The notes: a model not told the origin generated them from the sequence alone. Positions 1 to 6,360 are shown, counted from the stretch's first letter. The stretch: 7,992 nucleotides of DNA from an uncultured Eubacteriales bacterium (GCA_902803725.1 CADCRD010000261.1:1-7992); one strand, 5' to 3'. Program-made: numbers and translations.

Positions 1-119
1 ATAGGGTTATCCAAGACATGCTCGCGCGCCGTTGATGAGCAGCGTCCCTAAGTTCAATCTTAGCTTTGCTCGATTGTCGCTAAGGACCGGCTCATCAAAG
101 GGTCTTGAATAATCCCTAT
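1..119. repeat. Long imperfect inverted repeat / candidate structured RNA
   Basis: The whole stretch folds back on itself. Bases 1-6 (ATAGGG) pair with 114-119 (CCCTAT). Bases 7-17 pair with 102-112 with one mismatch (C11/A108). Bases 32-40 (TTGATGAGC) pair perfectly with 90-98. Bases 44-47 pair with 84-87, and 55-59 (CAATC) pair with 72-76 around an apical loop. The 5' side has an unpaired GC-rich insert at about 18-31. There is no credible ORF in it and no clean U-tract after it, although T-rich sequence follows at 121-129. It could be a small structured RNA, a MITE-like palindromic element, or the 3' end of an upstream transcript. The left edge may be cut by the window. I do not recognise it as a tRNA, SRP RNA or known riboswitch. 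Confidence 0.55.
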
Positions 120-136
120 GCTTATTTTAGTATAAT
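105..136 (+). promoter_or_regulatory. Probable promoter of the lipoprotein gene
   Basis: A perfect -10 hexamer TATAAT lies at 131-136, 39 bases before the chosen start codon. The best -35-like word, TTGAAT at 105-110, sits 20 bases upstream, which is too far for a good sigma-A promoter. The -35 assignment is therefore weak. It also falls inside the 3' arm of the 1-119 hairpin. Confidence 0.45.
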
Positions 137-175
137 AGTAATTGGAAAAAACATTGCTGAAAGGAGATGGATCTT

Positions 176-934
176 ATGAAAAAACTGATATTTTGTCTCG
201 TTATCGTTCTGACGGCATTTGCTGCGTTTGGCTGTGGAGATGATGATCAGAAAGATGATCAGAAAGATCAAAGCCAGCAGGAACAAGAAGGAACTGTTAC
301 CGGCGGTTGGGAGGTCAATACTGATTATGGAAAAAGCAATTTCCCTGACGATGCTGCTGATGCATTCAGCAAATTCGTCGATGAGATCAACGATGAGCTG
401 ACGCCTGTCGCTTATATCGGCTTTGAAGAAGATAAAGAAGATGGTGATAAGACATATGAATATATCGCTTACAGCAAGACGGATAAAGAGCTGCAGGCAG
501 TGAGCGTCGAGATCAATAAGTATGGCAAGCCTGATATAGGAGATATCCAGTCTTTTGACATCACAAAGTACACTGAAGGAGACGGAGCGGATCAAAGTGT
601 ATCGGATAATGACGGTTTTGTCATTCCTGATGACTATGCCGGCTCATCGATACCCAAAGATGTCCAGAAGGTATTCTTAAGTTCCGCAAAGACTTTGGAT
701 GGCAATGCTTTGAACGCGATCGCTTATCTTGGCAGTCAGGTCGTGAACGGATCGAATTATGCGATGCTTTGCGTTGGTGAGACGGTCACGGAACAGCCGG
801 TCAAAAATGTTCAGCTTGTTGTCGTGAATCAGGATTCTTCGGGCAAATGCAGTGTTGTGAATATCAATACGCTCGATCTTGAAATGATCCTTGAGGATGA
901 TAATGATGATGATGACGAAGAGGGTGATGACTGA
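176..934 (+). CDS. Putative lipoprotein with two tandem cystatin-like repeats
   Basis: This is a 252-residue protein of unknown function, probably anchored to the outside of the membrane. The start at 176 is chosen over the in-frame ATG at 167 because AAGGAG (161-166) abuts 167 but lies 9 bases from 176. The N-terminus is a lipoprotein signal: Lys2-Lys3, a hydrophobic core, then AAFGC with Cys20 as the lipidation site. A charged Asp/Gln/Lys linker follows (21-40). Two similar domains come next, at about 45-130 and 148-235. Each opens with a Pro-rich turn and an Asp/Ala helix, then an AYIG or AYLG strand and two more strands. The second copy contains QVVNGSNY (188-195), which matches the QxVxG hairpin of cystatin-fold proteins; the first copy lacks it. 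The C-terminus (240-252) is almost all Asp and Glu. Its stop lies only 8 bases before the next promoter and no terminator is seen between them. Lipoprotein identity is fairly sure; cystatin relatedness is inferred. Confidence 0.85.
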   Translation: MKKLIFCLVIVLTAFAAFGCGDDDQKDDQKDQSQQEQEGTVTGGWEVNTDYGKSNFPDDAADAFSKFVDEINDELTPVAYIGFEEDKEDGDKTYEYIAYSKTDKELQAVSVEINKYGKPDIGDIQSFDITKYTEGDGADQSVSDNDGFVIPDDYAGSSIPKDVQKVFLSSAKTLDGNALNAIAYLGSQVVNGSNYAMLCVGETVTEQPVKNVQLVVVNQDSSGKCSVVNINTLDLEMILEDDNDDDDEEGDD

Positions 935-942
935 TGTTTTCC

Positions 943-970
943 TTGACAGCTGTTTTGAGTGGTATATAAT
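943..970 (+). promoter_or_regulatory. Promoter of the thiamine operon
   Basis: TTGACA at 943-948 is a perfect -35. TATAAT at 965-970 is a perfect -10, and the spacer is 16 bases. Transcription would start near 976-978, just ahead of the TPP aptamer. The -35 begins 8 bases after the lipoprotein stop codon. Confidence 0.88.
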
Positions 971-991
971 GTCATTGACAAATCAATAATT

Positions 992-1087
992 GATCAAGGG
1001 GGAGCTTGCGTGCTGTCTGCTGCAGGCTGAGAGGAAATTTTTCGACCCCGTAACCTGATGTGGGTAATTCTGCCGTAGGGATTGATT
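992..1087 (+). promoter_or_regulatory. TPP riboswitch aptamer (THI element)
   Basis: The conserved THI-box blocks appear in order: GGGGGAGC (998-1005), GGCTGAGAGG (1025-1034), GACCCCGTAACCTGATG (1044-1060), GGGTAATTCTGCCGTAGGGA (1062-1081). P1 can form from ATCAA (993-997) with TTGAT (1082-1086). The variable P3 stem pairs AGCTTGC (1003-1009) with GCAGGCT (1022-1028). The CTGAGA core is the pyrimidine-sensing part in known TPP riboswitches. The odd palindrome ATCAATAATTGAT (982-994) overlaps the 5' side of P1 and could offer an alternative pairing. It sits directly upstream of thiM and is expected to switch the operon off when TPP is plentiful. Confidence 0.95.
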
Positions 1088-1097
1088 TTTTTCGGAA

Positions 1098-1129
1098 GAG
1101 CACCTGATCAGGGTGCTCGTTTTATTATT
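1098..1129 (+). terminator. Intrinsic terminator of the TPP riboswitch
   Basis: GAGCACC (1098-1104) pairs perfectly with GGTGCTC (1112-1118) around a 7-base loop, followed by a T-rich run from 1120. It lies 11 bases after the aptamer and 22 bases before the thiM start, so it is the expression platform. The word ACCTGAT in its 5' half (1102-1108) also occurs in the aptamer (1053-1059), which suggests competing pairings. Confidence 0.9.
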
Positions 1130-1151
1130 TACGCAAATAAGGAGAAAACAA

Positions 1152-1973
1152 ATGCTGGGAAAATGTATCGACAATGTCAGAAAAAATGTACCACTTGTGC
1201 ACAACATCACAAATTATGTTACGGTCAATGATGTGGCGAATGTACTGCTCGCATGCGGAGGCAGCCCGATCATGTCGGACGAGCCTGATGATGTCGAGGA
1301 TATCACAACGATATGCGGCGGGCTCAATATAAACATCGGAACGCTCAATAAGAGCAGCATCGAAGGTATGTTCCTTGCAGGCAAGAAAGCAAATGAACTG
1401 GGACATGTAGTTCTGTTGGATCCTGTCGGCGCCGGTGCTTCTAAACTTCGTACGGATACTGCAGTAAAGCTGCTGAATGAAATAAAGTTCGATGTAGTCC
1501 GCGGAAACATTTCCGAGATAAAGACTCTCGCGCTCGGCAGCGGAACCACAAAGGGCGTTGACGCAGATGTCGCCGATGCTGTAACAGAAGAAACACTCGA
1601 CAGTTCAGTAGCTTTTGTGAAGAGCCTCGCTGAAAAGACCGGATCGGTCGTGGCGGTCACAGGTGCTATAGATCTGGTCGCAGATGCGGACAAATGCTAT
1701 GTCATCAGGAACGGCCGCGCCGAAATGGGAAAGATCACCGGTACAGGATGCCAGCTTTCCGGAATGATGACTGCTTTCGTTGCAGCAAATCCTGACGCAA
1801 AGCTCGAGGCGGCGGCTGCTGCTGTCTGCACGATGGGTCTTGCAGGCGAGATCGGATGGAGCAGGATGCAGGAAGGTGACGGCAACTCCACATACAGAAA
1901 CCGCATAATCGACGCGATATTCAATATGGATGCGGCAACACTCGATGAAGGCGCAAAATTTGAGATCAGGTGA
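1152..1973 (+). CDS. thiM: Hydroxyethylthiazole kinase ThiM
   Basis: This cytoplasmic ribokinase-fold enzyme phosphorylates 4-methyl-5-(2-hydroxyethyl)thiazole with ATP, which salvages the thiazole half of thiamine (EC 2.7.1.50). The 273 residues match the usual size. Family motifs are plain: HNITNYVTVNDVANVLLACGGSPIM near the N-terminus (17-41), LLDPVGAGA (88-96), the ATP-site VRGNISEI (116-123), and TGTGCQLSG (196-204) with the catalytic Cys200. The start at 1152 is supported by AAGGAG at 1139-1144 with a 7-base spacer. An in-frame upstream ATG at 1113 is rejected because it lies inside the terminator hairpin. It is the first gene of the riboswitch-controlled operon, with thiE 60 bases downstream. 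I see nothing unusual in it. Confidence 0.97.
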   Translation: MLGKCIDNVRKNVPLVHNITNYVTVNDVANVLLACGGSPIMSDEPDDVEDITTICGGLNINIGTLNKSSIEGMFLAGKKANELGHVVLLDPVGAGASKLRTDTAVKLLNEIKFDVVRGNISEIKTLALGSGTTKGVDADVADAVTEETLDSSVAFVKSLAEKTGSVVAVTGAIDLVADADKCYVIRNGRAEMGKITGTGCQLSGMMTAFVAANPDAKLEAAAAAVCTMGLAGEIGWSRMQEGDGNSTYRNRIIDAIFNMDAATLDEGAKFEIR

Positions 1974-2033
1974 AGACCGGACGGAGCTTTAAGAAAGAGA
2001 TTTAGTGTAAGCGAATAGCTATGGAGAAATTCA

Positions 2034-2717
2034 ATGAGTGAAAATACAGACAAGAAAATAATGCTGGAAGAGATGAAGAAGAGACTCGCAGATTCACTGC
2101 TGCTGTATGCTGTGACAGACCGTCACTGGCTGGATGGAAGGACCATTGACGAAGTAGTCCGCGAGAGTCTTGAAGGAGGAGTAACATTCCTTCAGCTGCG
2201 TGAAAAAGAGCTGGATGATGAGACTTTCTTCGAGGAAGCTGTCAGGATCAAGAAAATGGCACGCGAATATAATGTGCCTTTTGTCATCAACGACAACGTA
2301 GATATAGCTGTTAAGATGGATGCTGATGGAGTCCATGTCGGGCAGAGTGATATGCAGGCAGACGATGTCCGCGCTTTGATAGGACCGGACAAGATACTTG
2401 GCGTATCAGCACAGACAGTGGAGCAGGCACTGATGGCACAGGAAAAAGGTGCGGATTATCTGGGAGTGGGCGCTGTATTCCCGACTGGTTCAAAAGATGA
2501 TGCTGATGAAGTATCCTTTGAAACTCTTAAAGATATCTGTGATGCCGTATCGATCCCTGTAGTTGCCATTGGAGGCATCACTTACGAAAACACATCTGAA
2601 CTGAAAGGCAGCGGCATATGCGGTATCGCTGTGATCAGCGCTATCTATGCTCAGAAAGATATAAAGGCAGCGTCTGAACAGCTGAAGAAGGTAACTCAGA
2701 AAATGATAGCTGAGTAG
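2034..2717 (+). CDS. thiE: Thiamine phosphate synthase ThiE
   Basis: This TIM-barrel enzyme joins HMP pyrophosphate with thiazole phosphate to give thiamine phosphate and pyrophosphate (EC 2.5.1.3). The 227 residues include a helical N-terminal extension of about 20 residues beyond the usual length. Visible motifs: LYAVTDR (24-30), QLREK (54-58) for pyrophosphate binding, VINDN (84-88), DGVHVGQSD (98-106), GVGAVFPTGSKDDA (144-157), AIGGI (178-182) and GIAVISAI (197-204). The phosphate loop reads TGSKDD where many homologues have TxTKxx, a mild variation that keeps the lysine. GGAG at 2023-2026 is 7 bases from the ATG. It works directly downstream of ThiM and ThiD, which supply its two substrates. 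Confidence 0.97.
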   Translation: MSENTDKKIMLEEMKKRLADSLLLYAVTDRHWLDGRTIDEVVRESLEGGVTFLQLREKELDDETFFEEAVRIKKMAREYNVPFVINDNVDIAVKMDADGVHVGQSDMQADDVRALIGPDKILGVSAQTVEQALMAQEKGADYLGVGAVFPTGSKDDADEVSFETLKDICDAVSIPVVAIGGITYENTSELKGSGICGIAVISAIYAQKDIKAASEQLKKVTQKMIAE

Positions 2718-2776
2718 CATTGGCCGATCAGACTGAAAGACCGGTATGTCCGGTTTGGGAAGAGAAGATACAAAAT

Positions 2777-3427
2777 ATGAAAACAGACAAAATGAAAGGC
2801 GTTATCTTTGATATCGACGGAGTGCTCCTCGATTCACTTTCGATATGGACCGATCTTGGCGCAAGATATTTAAAAAGTAAGGGAAGAGAACCTGAAAAAG
2901 GACTTGCAGAAAAACTCTTTTCCATGAGCATGGAACAGGGGGCGGAATATCTTGCCAAAGAGTATTCGCTGGGTCTTGATCCGGGCGAAGTGTTCGATGG
3001 TCTTTGTGATATGCTTCGCGATTTTTATTTTTACGAAGTGCCGGCAAAAACGGGATCGGCAAAACTGATCGAAGGTTTTAAAAGAGACGGCCTTAGGATA
3101 ACGGCAGCAACATCAAGTCCCAGAGAATATGTAGAAAAGGCTCTTTCCAGAAACGGTCTTCTGGATAATTTCGAAAAGATATTCACCAGTGCCGAAACAG
3201 GATCGAGCAAACATTCTCCGAAGATCTATGATGACGCTGCGTCATTTATGGGGACCGACCCCGAAGAAACGTTTGTGTTTGAAGATTCATTATATGCGCT
3301 CAAGACAGCGGCGGCAGCAGGCTACATCACCGTAGGCGTGTTCGATGCCGAAGGAGAATCTGATCAGGAAGGTATGAAGGAGACAGCATATATATACCTT
3401 GAGAGTCTTGAGGATTGGAACAGCTGA
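2777..3427 (+). CDS. HAD-superfamily phosphatase, candidate thiamine phosphate phosphatase
   Basis: This is a 216-residue HAD hydrolase of the beta-phosphoglucomutase-like group with an N-terminal helical cap insert (about 25-90). Motif I is FDIDGVLLDS (11-20), with nucleophile Asp12 and acid/base Asp14. Motif II is ATSS (Thr112), motif III is the Lys145 region before HSPKIY, and motif IV is FEDS (Glu169, Asp170). All catalytic residues are present. The start is uncertain. ATG at 2777 has a purine-rich GGAAGAGAAG upstream, while an in-frame TTG at 2720 lies 2 bases after the thiE stop and would add 19 residues without any HAD homology. Its place between thiE and thiD in a TPP-riboswitch operon suggests it dephosphorylates thiamine phosphate to thiamine, as HAD enzymes do in organisms that make TPP through thiamine pyrophosphokinase. 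That role is inferred. It could instead act on another phosphate ester or be a housekeeping phosphatase. Confidence 0.88.
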   Translation: MKTDKMKGVIFDIDGVLLDSLSIWTDLGARYLKSKGREPEKGLAEKLFSMSMEQGAEYLAKEYSLGLDPGEVFDGLCDMLRDFYFYEVPAKTGSAKLIEGFKRDGLRITAATSSPREYVEKALSRNGLLDNFEKIFTSAETGSSKHSPKIYDDAASFMGTDPEETFVFEDSLYALKTAAAAGYITVGVFDAEGESDQEGMKETAYIYLESLEDWNS

Positions 3428-3462
3428 TCTTATATATCGGCAGTACTGATAATATATGCGGT

Positions 3463-3542
3463 GCTGCATTGGGCAGCTGATCAAACATATTATTTAAAGC
3501 GGCAGACCGGGGGCACCACTTTCTGTCGCTATATAAAAGTGG
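3463..3542 (+). other. Spacer with two hairpins upstream of thiD
   Basis: The 135-base gap between the HAD gene and thiD is the longest in the operon. It contains a small stem, GCTGC/GCAGC (3463-3467 with 3473-3477), and a 7-bp stem, CCACTTT/AAAGTGG (3516-3522 with 3536-3542), ending 8 bases before the thiD AGGAG. I find no convincing promoter or T-tract here. The hairpins may affect mRNA processing or thiD translation. Confidence 0.35.
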
Positions 3543-3562
3543 ATGCTGAAAGGAGAGACAAA

Positions 3563-4408
3563 ATGAAAAAAGCATTGACGATCGCAGGATCGGATTCCTG
3601 CGGAGGCGCCGGTATCCAGGCAGACATCAAAACGATGACTGTAAATGGAGTATATGCAATGAGTGCTGTTACAGCTCTTACTGCACAGAACACTACCGGC
3701 GTCAGAGGTATTTCAGAAGTAACACCCGAGTTTCTCGGCCTTGAGATCGACGCAGTCTTTGAGGATATATTCCCTGACGCCGTCAAAATAGGAATGGTAT
3801 CATCATCAGGCTTGATCGAAACGATCGCAGACAGGCTCACGGCTTATAAAGCAAAGAACATCGTGGTCGATCCTGTTATGGTCGCGACGAGCGGCGCGCG
3901 TCTCATCGAAGAGCAGGCTGTTGAAACTCTTAAGGAAAAGCTCCTTCCGATCGCAACAGTCATAACACCGAACATACCCGAAGCAGAGATCCTTGCTGAT
4001 ATGCCTATAACAACTGAGAGTGATATGGCAGCTGCGGCAAAAAAGATTTTTGAATGCTACGGATGCGGTGTTCTCGTAAAGGGCGGACACAGTATCAACG
4101 ACGCGAACGATGTCCTGATCGGGAGCAGTGCCGGCAAAGGAGCATCCGCAGCAGAGGGCTGCGATAAGACAGATGAGCCTGTCTGGTTCCGTTCTAAAAT
4201 GATCGATAATCCCAATACGCATGGAACGGGATGCACGCTTTCGAGCGCGATCGCGGCAAATCTGGCAAAAGGGCATGATCTTGCCGAGTCAGTCGCCCGC
4301 GCGAAGGAATACATTTCAGGAGCGCTGGCTGCGATGATGGATCTTGGAAAAGGTTCAGGCCCTCTGATGCATAATTTCATGCTGAGGGAGGATGAAACAG
4401 ATGAATAA
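3563..4408 (+). CDS. thiD: Hydroxymethylpyrimidine/phosphomethylpyrimidine kinase ThiD
   Basis: This cytoplasmic kinase phosphorylates HMP to HMP-P and then to HMP-PP, the pyrimidine substrate of ThiE (EC 2.7.1.49 and 2.7.4.7). The 281 residues carry the family motifs: AGSDSCGGAGIQADIKT (8-24), VKIGMV (74-79), VVDPVMVATSG (101-111), TPNIPEAE (135-142), LVKGGH (171-176) and HGTGCTLSSAIAA (220-232) with catalytic Cys224. It is a little longer than usual; the extra residues fall at about 188-206, a Gly/Ala/Asp-rich loop between the KGGH strand and the C-terminal catalytic motif. The start at 3563 has AGGAG at 3551-3555 with a 7-base spacer. A GTG at 3461 in the same frame is rejected because it would add 34 unrelated residues. 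Its end overlaps cytX by 8 bases, which suggests translational coupling. Confidence 0.97.
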   Translation: MKKALTIAGSDSCGGAGIQADIKTMTVNGVYAMSAVTALTAQNTTGVRGISEVTPEFLGLEIDAVFEDIFPDAVKIGMVSSSGLIETIADRLTAYKAKNIVVDPVMVATSGARLIEEQAVETLKEKLLPIATVITPNIPEAEILADMPITTESDMAAAAKKIFECYGCGVLVKGGHSINDANDVLIGSSAGKGASAAEGCDKTDEPVWFRSKMIDNPNTHGTGCTLSSAIAANLAKGHDLAESVARAKEYISGALAAMMDLGKGSGPLMHNFMLREDETDE

Positions 4409-5612
4409 AAAAGGAACAAGTGTATTTGAAAACGCTCTGATATGGTTCGGAGCGGCAGTTGGGCTGGCCGAAATTCTTTCAGGGACATTCATTGCCCCTC
4501 TGGGATGTTCAAAAGGCCTGTTATCGATAATAATAGGACATGTCCTTGGATGCTTTCTTCTGTTACTTGCAGGCTACATCGGCGGAAAGAAACGAATGAG
4601 CGCGATGCAGACCGTAACACTGAGTTTCGGCGGAAAAGGCGCGTTCCTGTTTGCTATGCTCAATGTCCTTCAGCTCGTCGGCTGGACAGCGATAATGATA
4701 TATGACGGTGCGCTGGCTGCGAACAGTATATTCTCCTGGGGCCACTGGATATGGGCAGCGGTGATAGGCGCTCTGATATTGCTTTGGATAATGATCGGGA
4801 TAAAGAGCCTCGGAAAGATAAACATCTTTGCTATGAGCGCTTTGTTCATACTGACTATTATCCTTTCAACGATAATATTCCGTTCCGGAGATATTTCGGC
4901 AGCGGCCAGAGGCGGTATGTCATTCGGCGCAGCAATAGAGCTGAACGTAGCCATGCCGCTTTCATGGGTACCTCTGATCAGCGATTATACGAGAGAGGCG
5001 GAAAGACCGACCGTGGCTGCTCTGTGGTCTTCTGTCGCATATGGGCTGGTGAGCAGCTGGATGTACATAATCGGTATGGGAGCCGCGCTACTTTCGGGAA
5101 CATCTGATATCGCCGAGATAATGCTGAAGGCAGGATTGGGAGTTGCAGGTCTTATAATAGTCGTTCTGGCTACTGTTACAACCACATTCCTTGATGCTTA
5201 TTCGGCAGGTGTTTCAAGTGAGATCTTCAGCGAGAAGATAAACGGCAAATATGTCGCTATGGCCGCAGCAGTCCTTGGAACTGCGGCTGCGATCGTATTC
5301 CCGATGGATGATATCACAGGCTTCCTTTATTTGATAGGATCCGTCTTCGCTCCGATGATCGGAGTCATGATCGCGGATTATTTCATATTGCGTGAAAGTC
5401 ATGAGAATAGAGCTTTTTGTGTTGAAAATCTTATAATATGGTTCATCGGATTTCTGCTTTACAGAAAACTGATGCAAGTAGATCTGATCATAGGCAGCAC
5501 ATTGGTCGATATCGCCGCAACGATACTGATCTGTGTCGTCATTGCCTTTGTAAGAAAGAGCATACTGAGCAGCAAGAGGTCAATTACCGATCACAGAGAA
5601 GAAAGCATATAG
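4401..5612 (+). CDS. cytX: Hydroxymethylpyrimidine transporter CytX (NCS1 family)
   Basis: This integral membrane permease of 403 residues has about 12 hydrophobic segments. It belongs to the nucleobase:cation symporter-1 family and is the CytX type that takes up the thiamine pyrimidine HMP or related pyrimidines. Family marks are FENALIWFGAAVGLAEILSG (9-28), APLG (32-35), PLSWVPLISDYTRE (186-199), TTFLDAYSAGVS (261-272) and GVMIADYF (321-328). The charged C-terminus (384-403) faces the cytoplasm by the positive-inside rule. The start at 4401 is chosen over ATG 4392 because AGGGAGG (4385-4391) directly abuts 4392 but is 9 bases from 4401. The 8-base overlap with thiD ties import to phosphorylation, which would trap HMP in the cell. 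Substrate preference (HMP or another pyrimidine) cannot be read from sequence alone. Confidence 0.93.
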   Translation: MNKKGTSVFENALIWFGAAVGLAEILSGTFIAPLGCSKGLLSIIIGHVLGCFLLLLAGYIGGKKRMSAMQTVTLSFGGKGAFLFAMLNVLQLVGWTAIMIYDGALAANSIFSWGHWIWAAVIGALILLWIMIGIKSLGKINIFAMSALFILTIILSTIIFRSGDISAAARGGMSFGAAIELNVAMPLSWVPLISDYTREAERPTVAALWSSVAYGLVSSWMYIIGMGAALLSGTSDIAEIMLKAGLGVAGLIIVVLATVTTTFLDAYSAGVSSEIFSEKINGKYVAMAAAVLGTAAAIVFPMDDITGFLYLIGSVFAPMIGVMIADYFILRESHENRAFCVENLIIWFIGFLLYRKLMQVDLIIGSTLVDIAATILICVVIAFVRKSILSSKRSITDHREESI

Positions 5613-5620
5613 ATGCAAAA

Positions 5621-5634
5621 ATGCTGATCAGCAT
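5621..5634. repeat. 14-bp perfect palindrome between cytX and tenA
   Basis: ATGCTGATCAGCAT is perfectly self-complementary and lies 8 bases after the cytX stop, flanked by A-runs on both sides. It could be an operator-like site or a short hairpin with a GATC loop. Confidence 0.5.
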
Positions 5635-5665
5635 AAAAAATGTCAGCGTCTGATCTGACGCTGAC
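5635..5665 (-). terminator. Intrinsic terminator facing against the operon
   Basis: GTCAGCGTC (5642-5650) pairs perfectly with GACGCTGAC (5657-5665) around a 6-base loop. Read on the minus strand, this 9-bp GC-rich stem is followed after one base by six Ts (5640-5635), a textbook intrinsic terminator. Read on the plus strand, it is followed by purines with no T-tract, so it should not end the operon transcript. It may block antisense transcription or stabilise the cytX mRNA end. Confidence 0.7.
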
Positions 5666-5692
5666 GGATAAGGAAAGGAAAAAGAAAGCGAT

Positions 5693-6355
5693 ATGAAGAT
5701 CACGCAAAGACTGCTGAAAGCAGTAGAAAAGACCTGGGATGGATATTATGCCCACCCGTTCGTGGCCGGAATAAAAGACGGTAGTCTCGACAAAGAAAAA
5801 TTCAGATATTATATACTGCAGGATTATCTTTATCTTATAGATTACGCGCGTGTGTTCGCGCTGGGGGCAGCCAAGTCGCCTGATATAGAGACGATGACTA
5901 TGTTCGCTCACGAGCTGACAGATACTCTCGATAATGAGATGGATATACATGATGGTTACATGGGTCTGTTCGGTATTACTCAGGAAGAGCTCGAAAAAGC
6001 GGAAATGGCAGTCGAAAATTCGTCATATACGGCATATATGCTGAGAGTAGCGTACGAAGAAGATGCTGCTGCGATCTGCGCGTCCGTGCTGGCGTGCGCT
6101 TACTCATATGAAGTTCTGGCAAAGAAGATGGTCCAAGACCGTCCGGAGTGTCTGGAGGATCCTTTATATGGTGAATGGATAAGAGGCTATGCTTCGAAAG
6201 AATACGCAAATGTAAGCGAACGCCTGATGGCTGCAACAGACAGACTCTGCAAAGGTATAAGCGAAGAGAGATATGCTCATCTTGAAAATATCTTTGTGAA
6301 CTGTTCGCTGTTCGAGACCGGGTTTTGGGATATGGCATGGAACTACAAGGGGTGA
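5693..6355 (+). CDS. tenA: Aminopyrimidine aminohydrolase TenA
   Basis: This helical-bundle enzyme hydrolyses 4-amino-5-aminomethyl-2-methylpyrimidine to HMP (EC 3.5.99.2) in the salvage of degraded thiamine; the family also has thiaminase II activity. At 220 residues it has the usual length. Active-site residues of the Cys-type TenA class are at the Bacillus positions: Asp44 and Tyr47 (in QDYLYL), Cys135 and Tyr139 (in LACAYSYE), and Glu208 in SLFETGFWDMAW near the C-terminus. The start is the first ATG of the frame; AGGAAAGG at 5671-5678 is far (14 bases), so a weaker AAGAAAG nearer the start may serve, and translation may be modest. An 80-base gap with hairpins separates it from cytX. The M20 hydrolase starts 5 bases after its stop. 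Its product HMP feeds ThiD. Confidence 0.96.
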   Translation: MKITQRLLKAVEKTWDGYYAHPFVAGIKDGSLDKEKFRYYILQDYLYLIDYARVFALGAAKSPDIETMTMFAHELTDTLDNEMDIHDGYMGLFGITQEELEKAEMAVENSSYTAYMLRVAYEEDAAAICASVLACAYSYEVLAKKMVQDRPECLEDPLYGEWIRGYASKEYANVSERLMAATDRLCKGISEERYAHLENIFVNCSLFETGFWDMAWNYKG

Positions 6356-6360
6356 TAAAA

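Noticed and set aside
1..119. tRNA or SRP RNA gene
   Set aside because: There is no cloverleaf, no TTCGA-type T-loop at the right place, and no conserved SRP apical motif.
122..595. 157-residue hydrophobic open frame on the minus strand
   Set aside because: It is antisense to the lipoprotein gene. Its hydrophobic look comes from the reverse complement of Asp/Lys-rich codons, and no promoter or ribosome site supports it.
1214..1693. 159-residue Ser/Thr-rich open frame on the minus strand
   Set aside because: It is the shadow of thiM; Ser and Thr richness results from the reverse complement of GAx and GCx codons.
2720..2776. TTG start giving 19 extra residues on the HAD protein
   Set aside because: It is kept only as an alternative: TTG is a weak start, no good ribosome site lies at the right distance, and the extension has no HAD similarity.
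3488..3493. Internal promoter upstream of thiD (TATTAT)
   Set aside because: The only -35-like word, TTGGGC at 3469-3474, is 13 bases away, too short for a sigma-A promoter.
3806..4276. 156-residue open frame on the minus strand
   Set aside because: It is the shadow of thiD, with composition typical of antisense frames and no family signature.
5642..5665. Plus-strand terminator between cytX and tenA
   Set aside because: The stem is strong but the plus strand continues with purines and has no T-tract; only the minus strand fits a terminator.
6325..6360. Upstream ATG for the M20 gene overlapping tenA
   Set aside because: It has no ribosome site, while AAGGGGTGA precedes 6361 at normal spacing.
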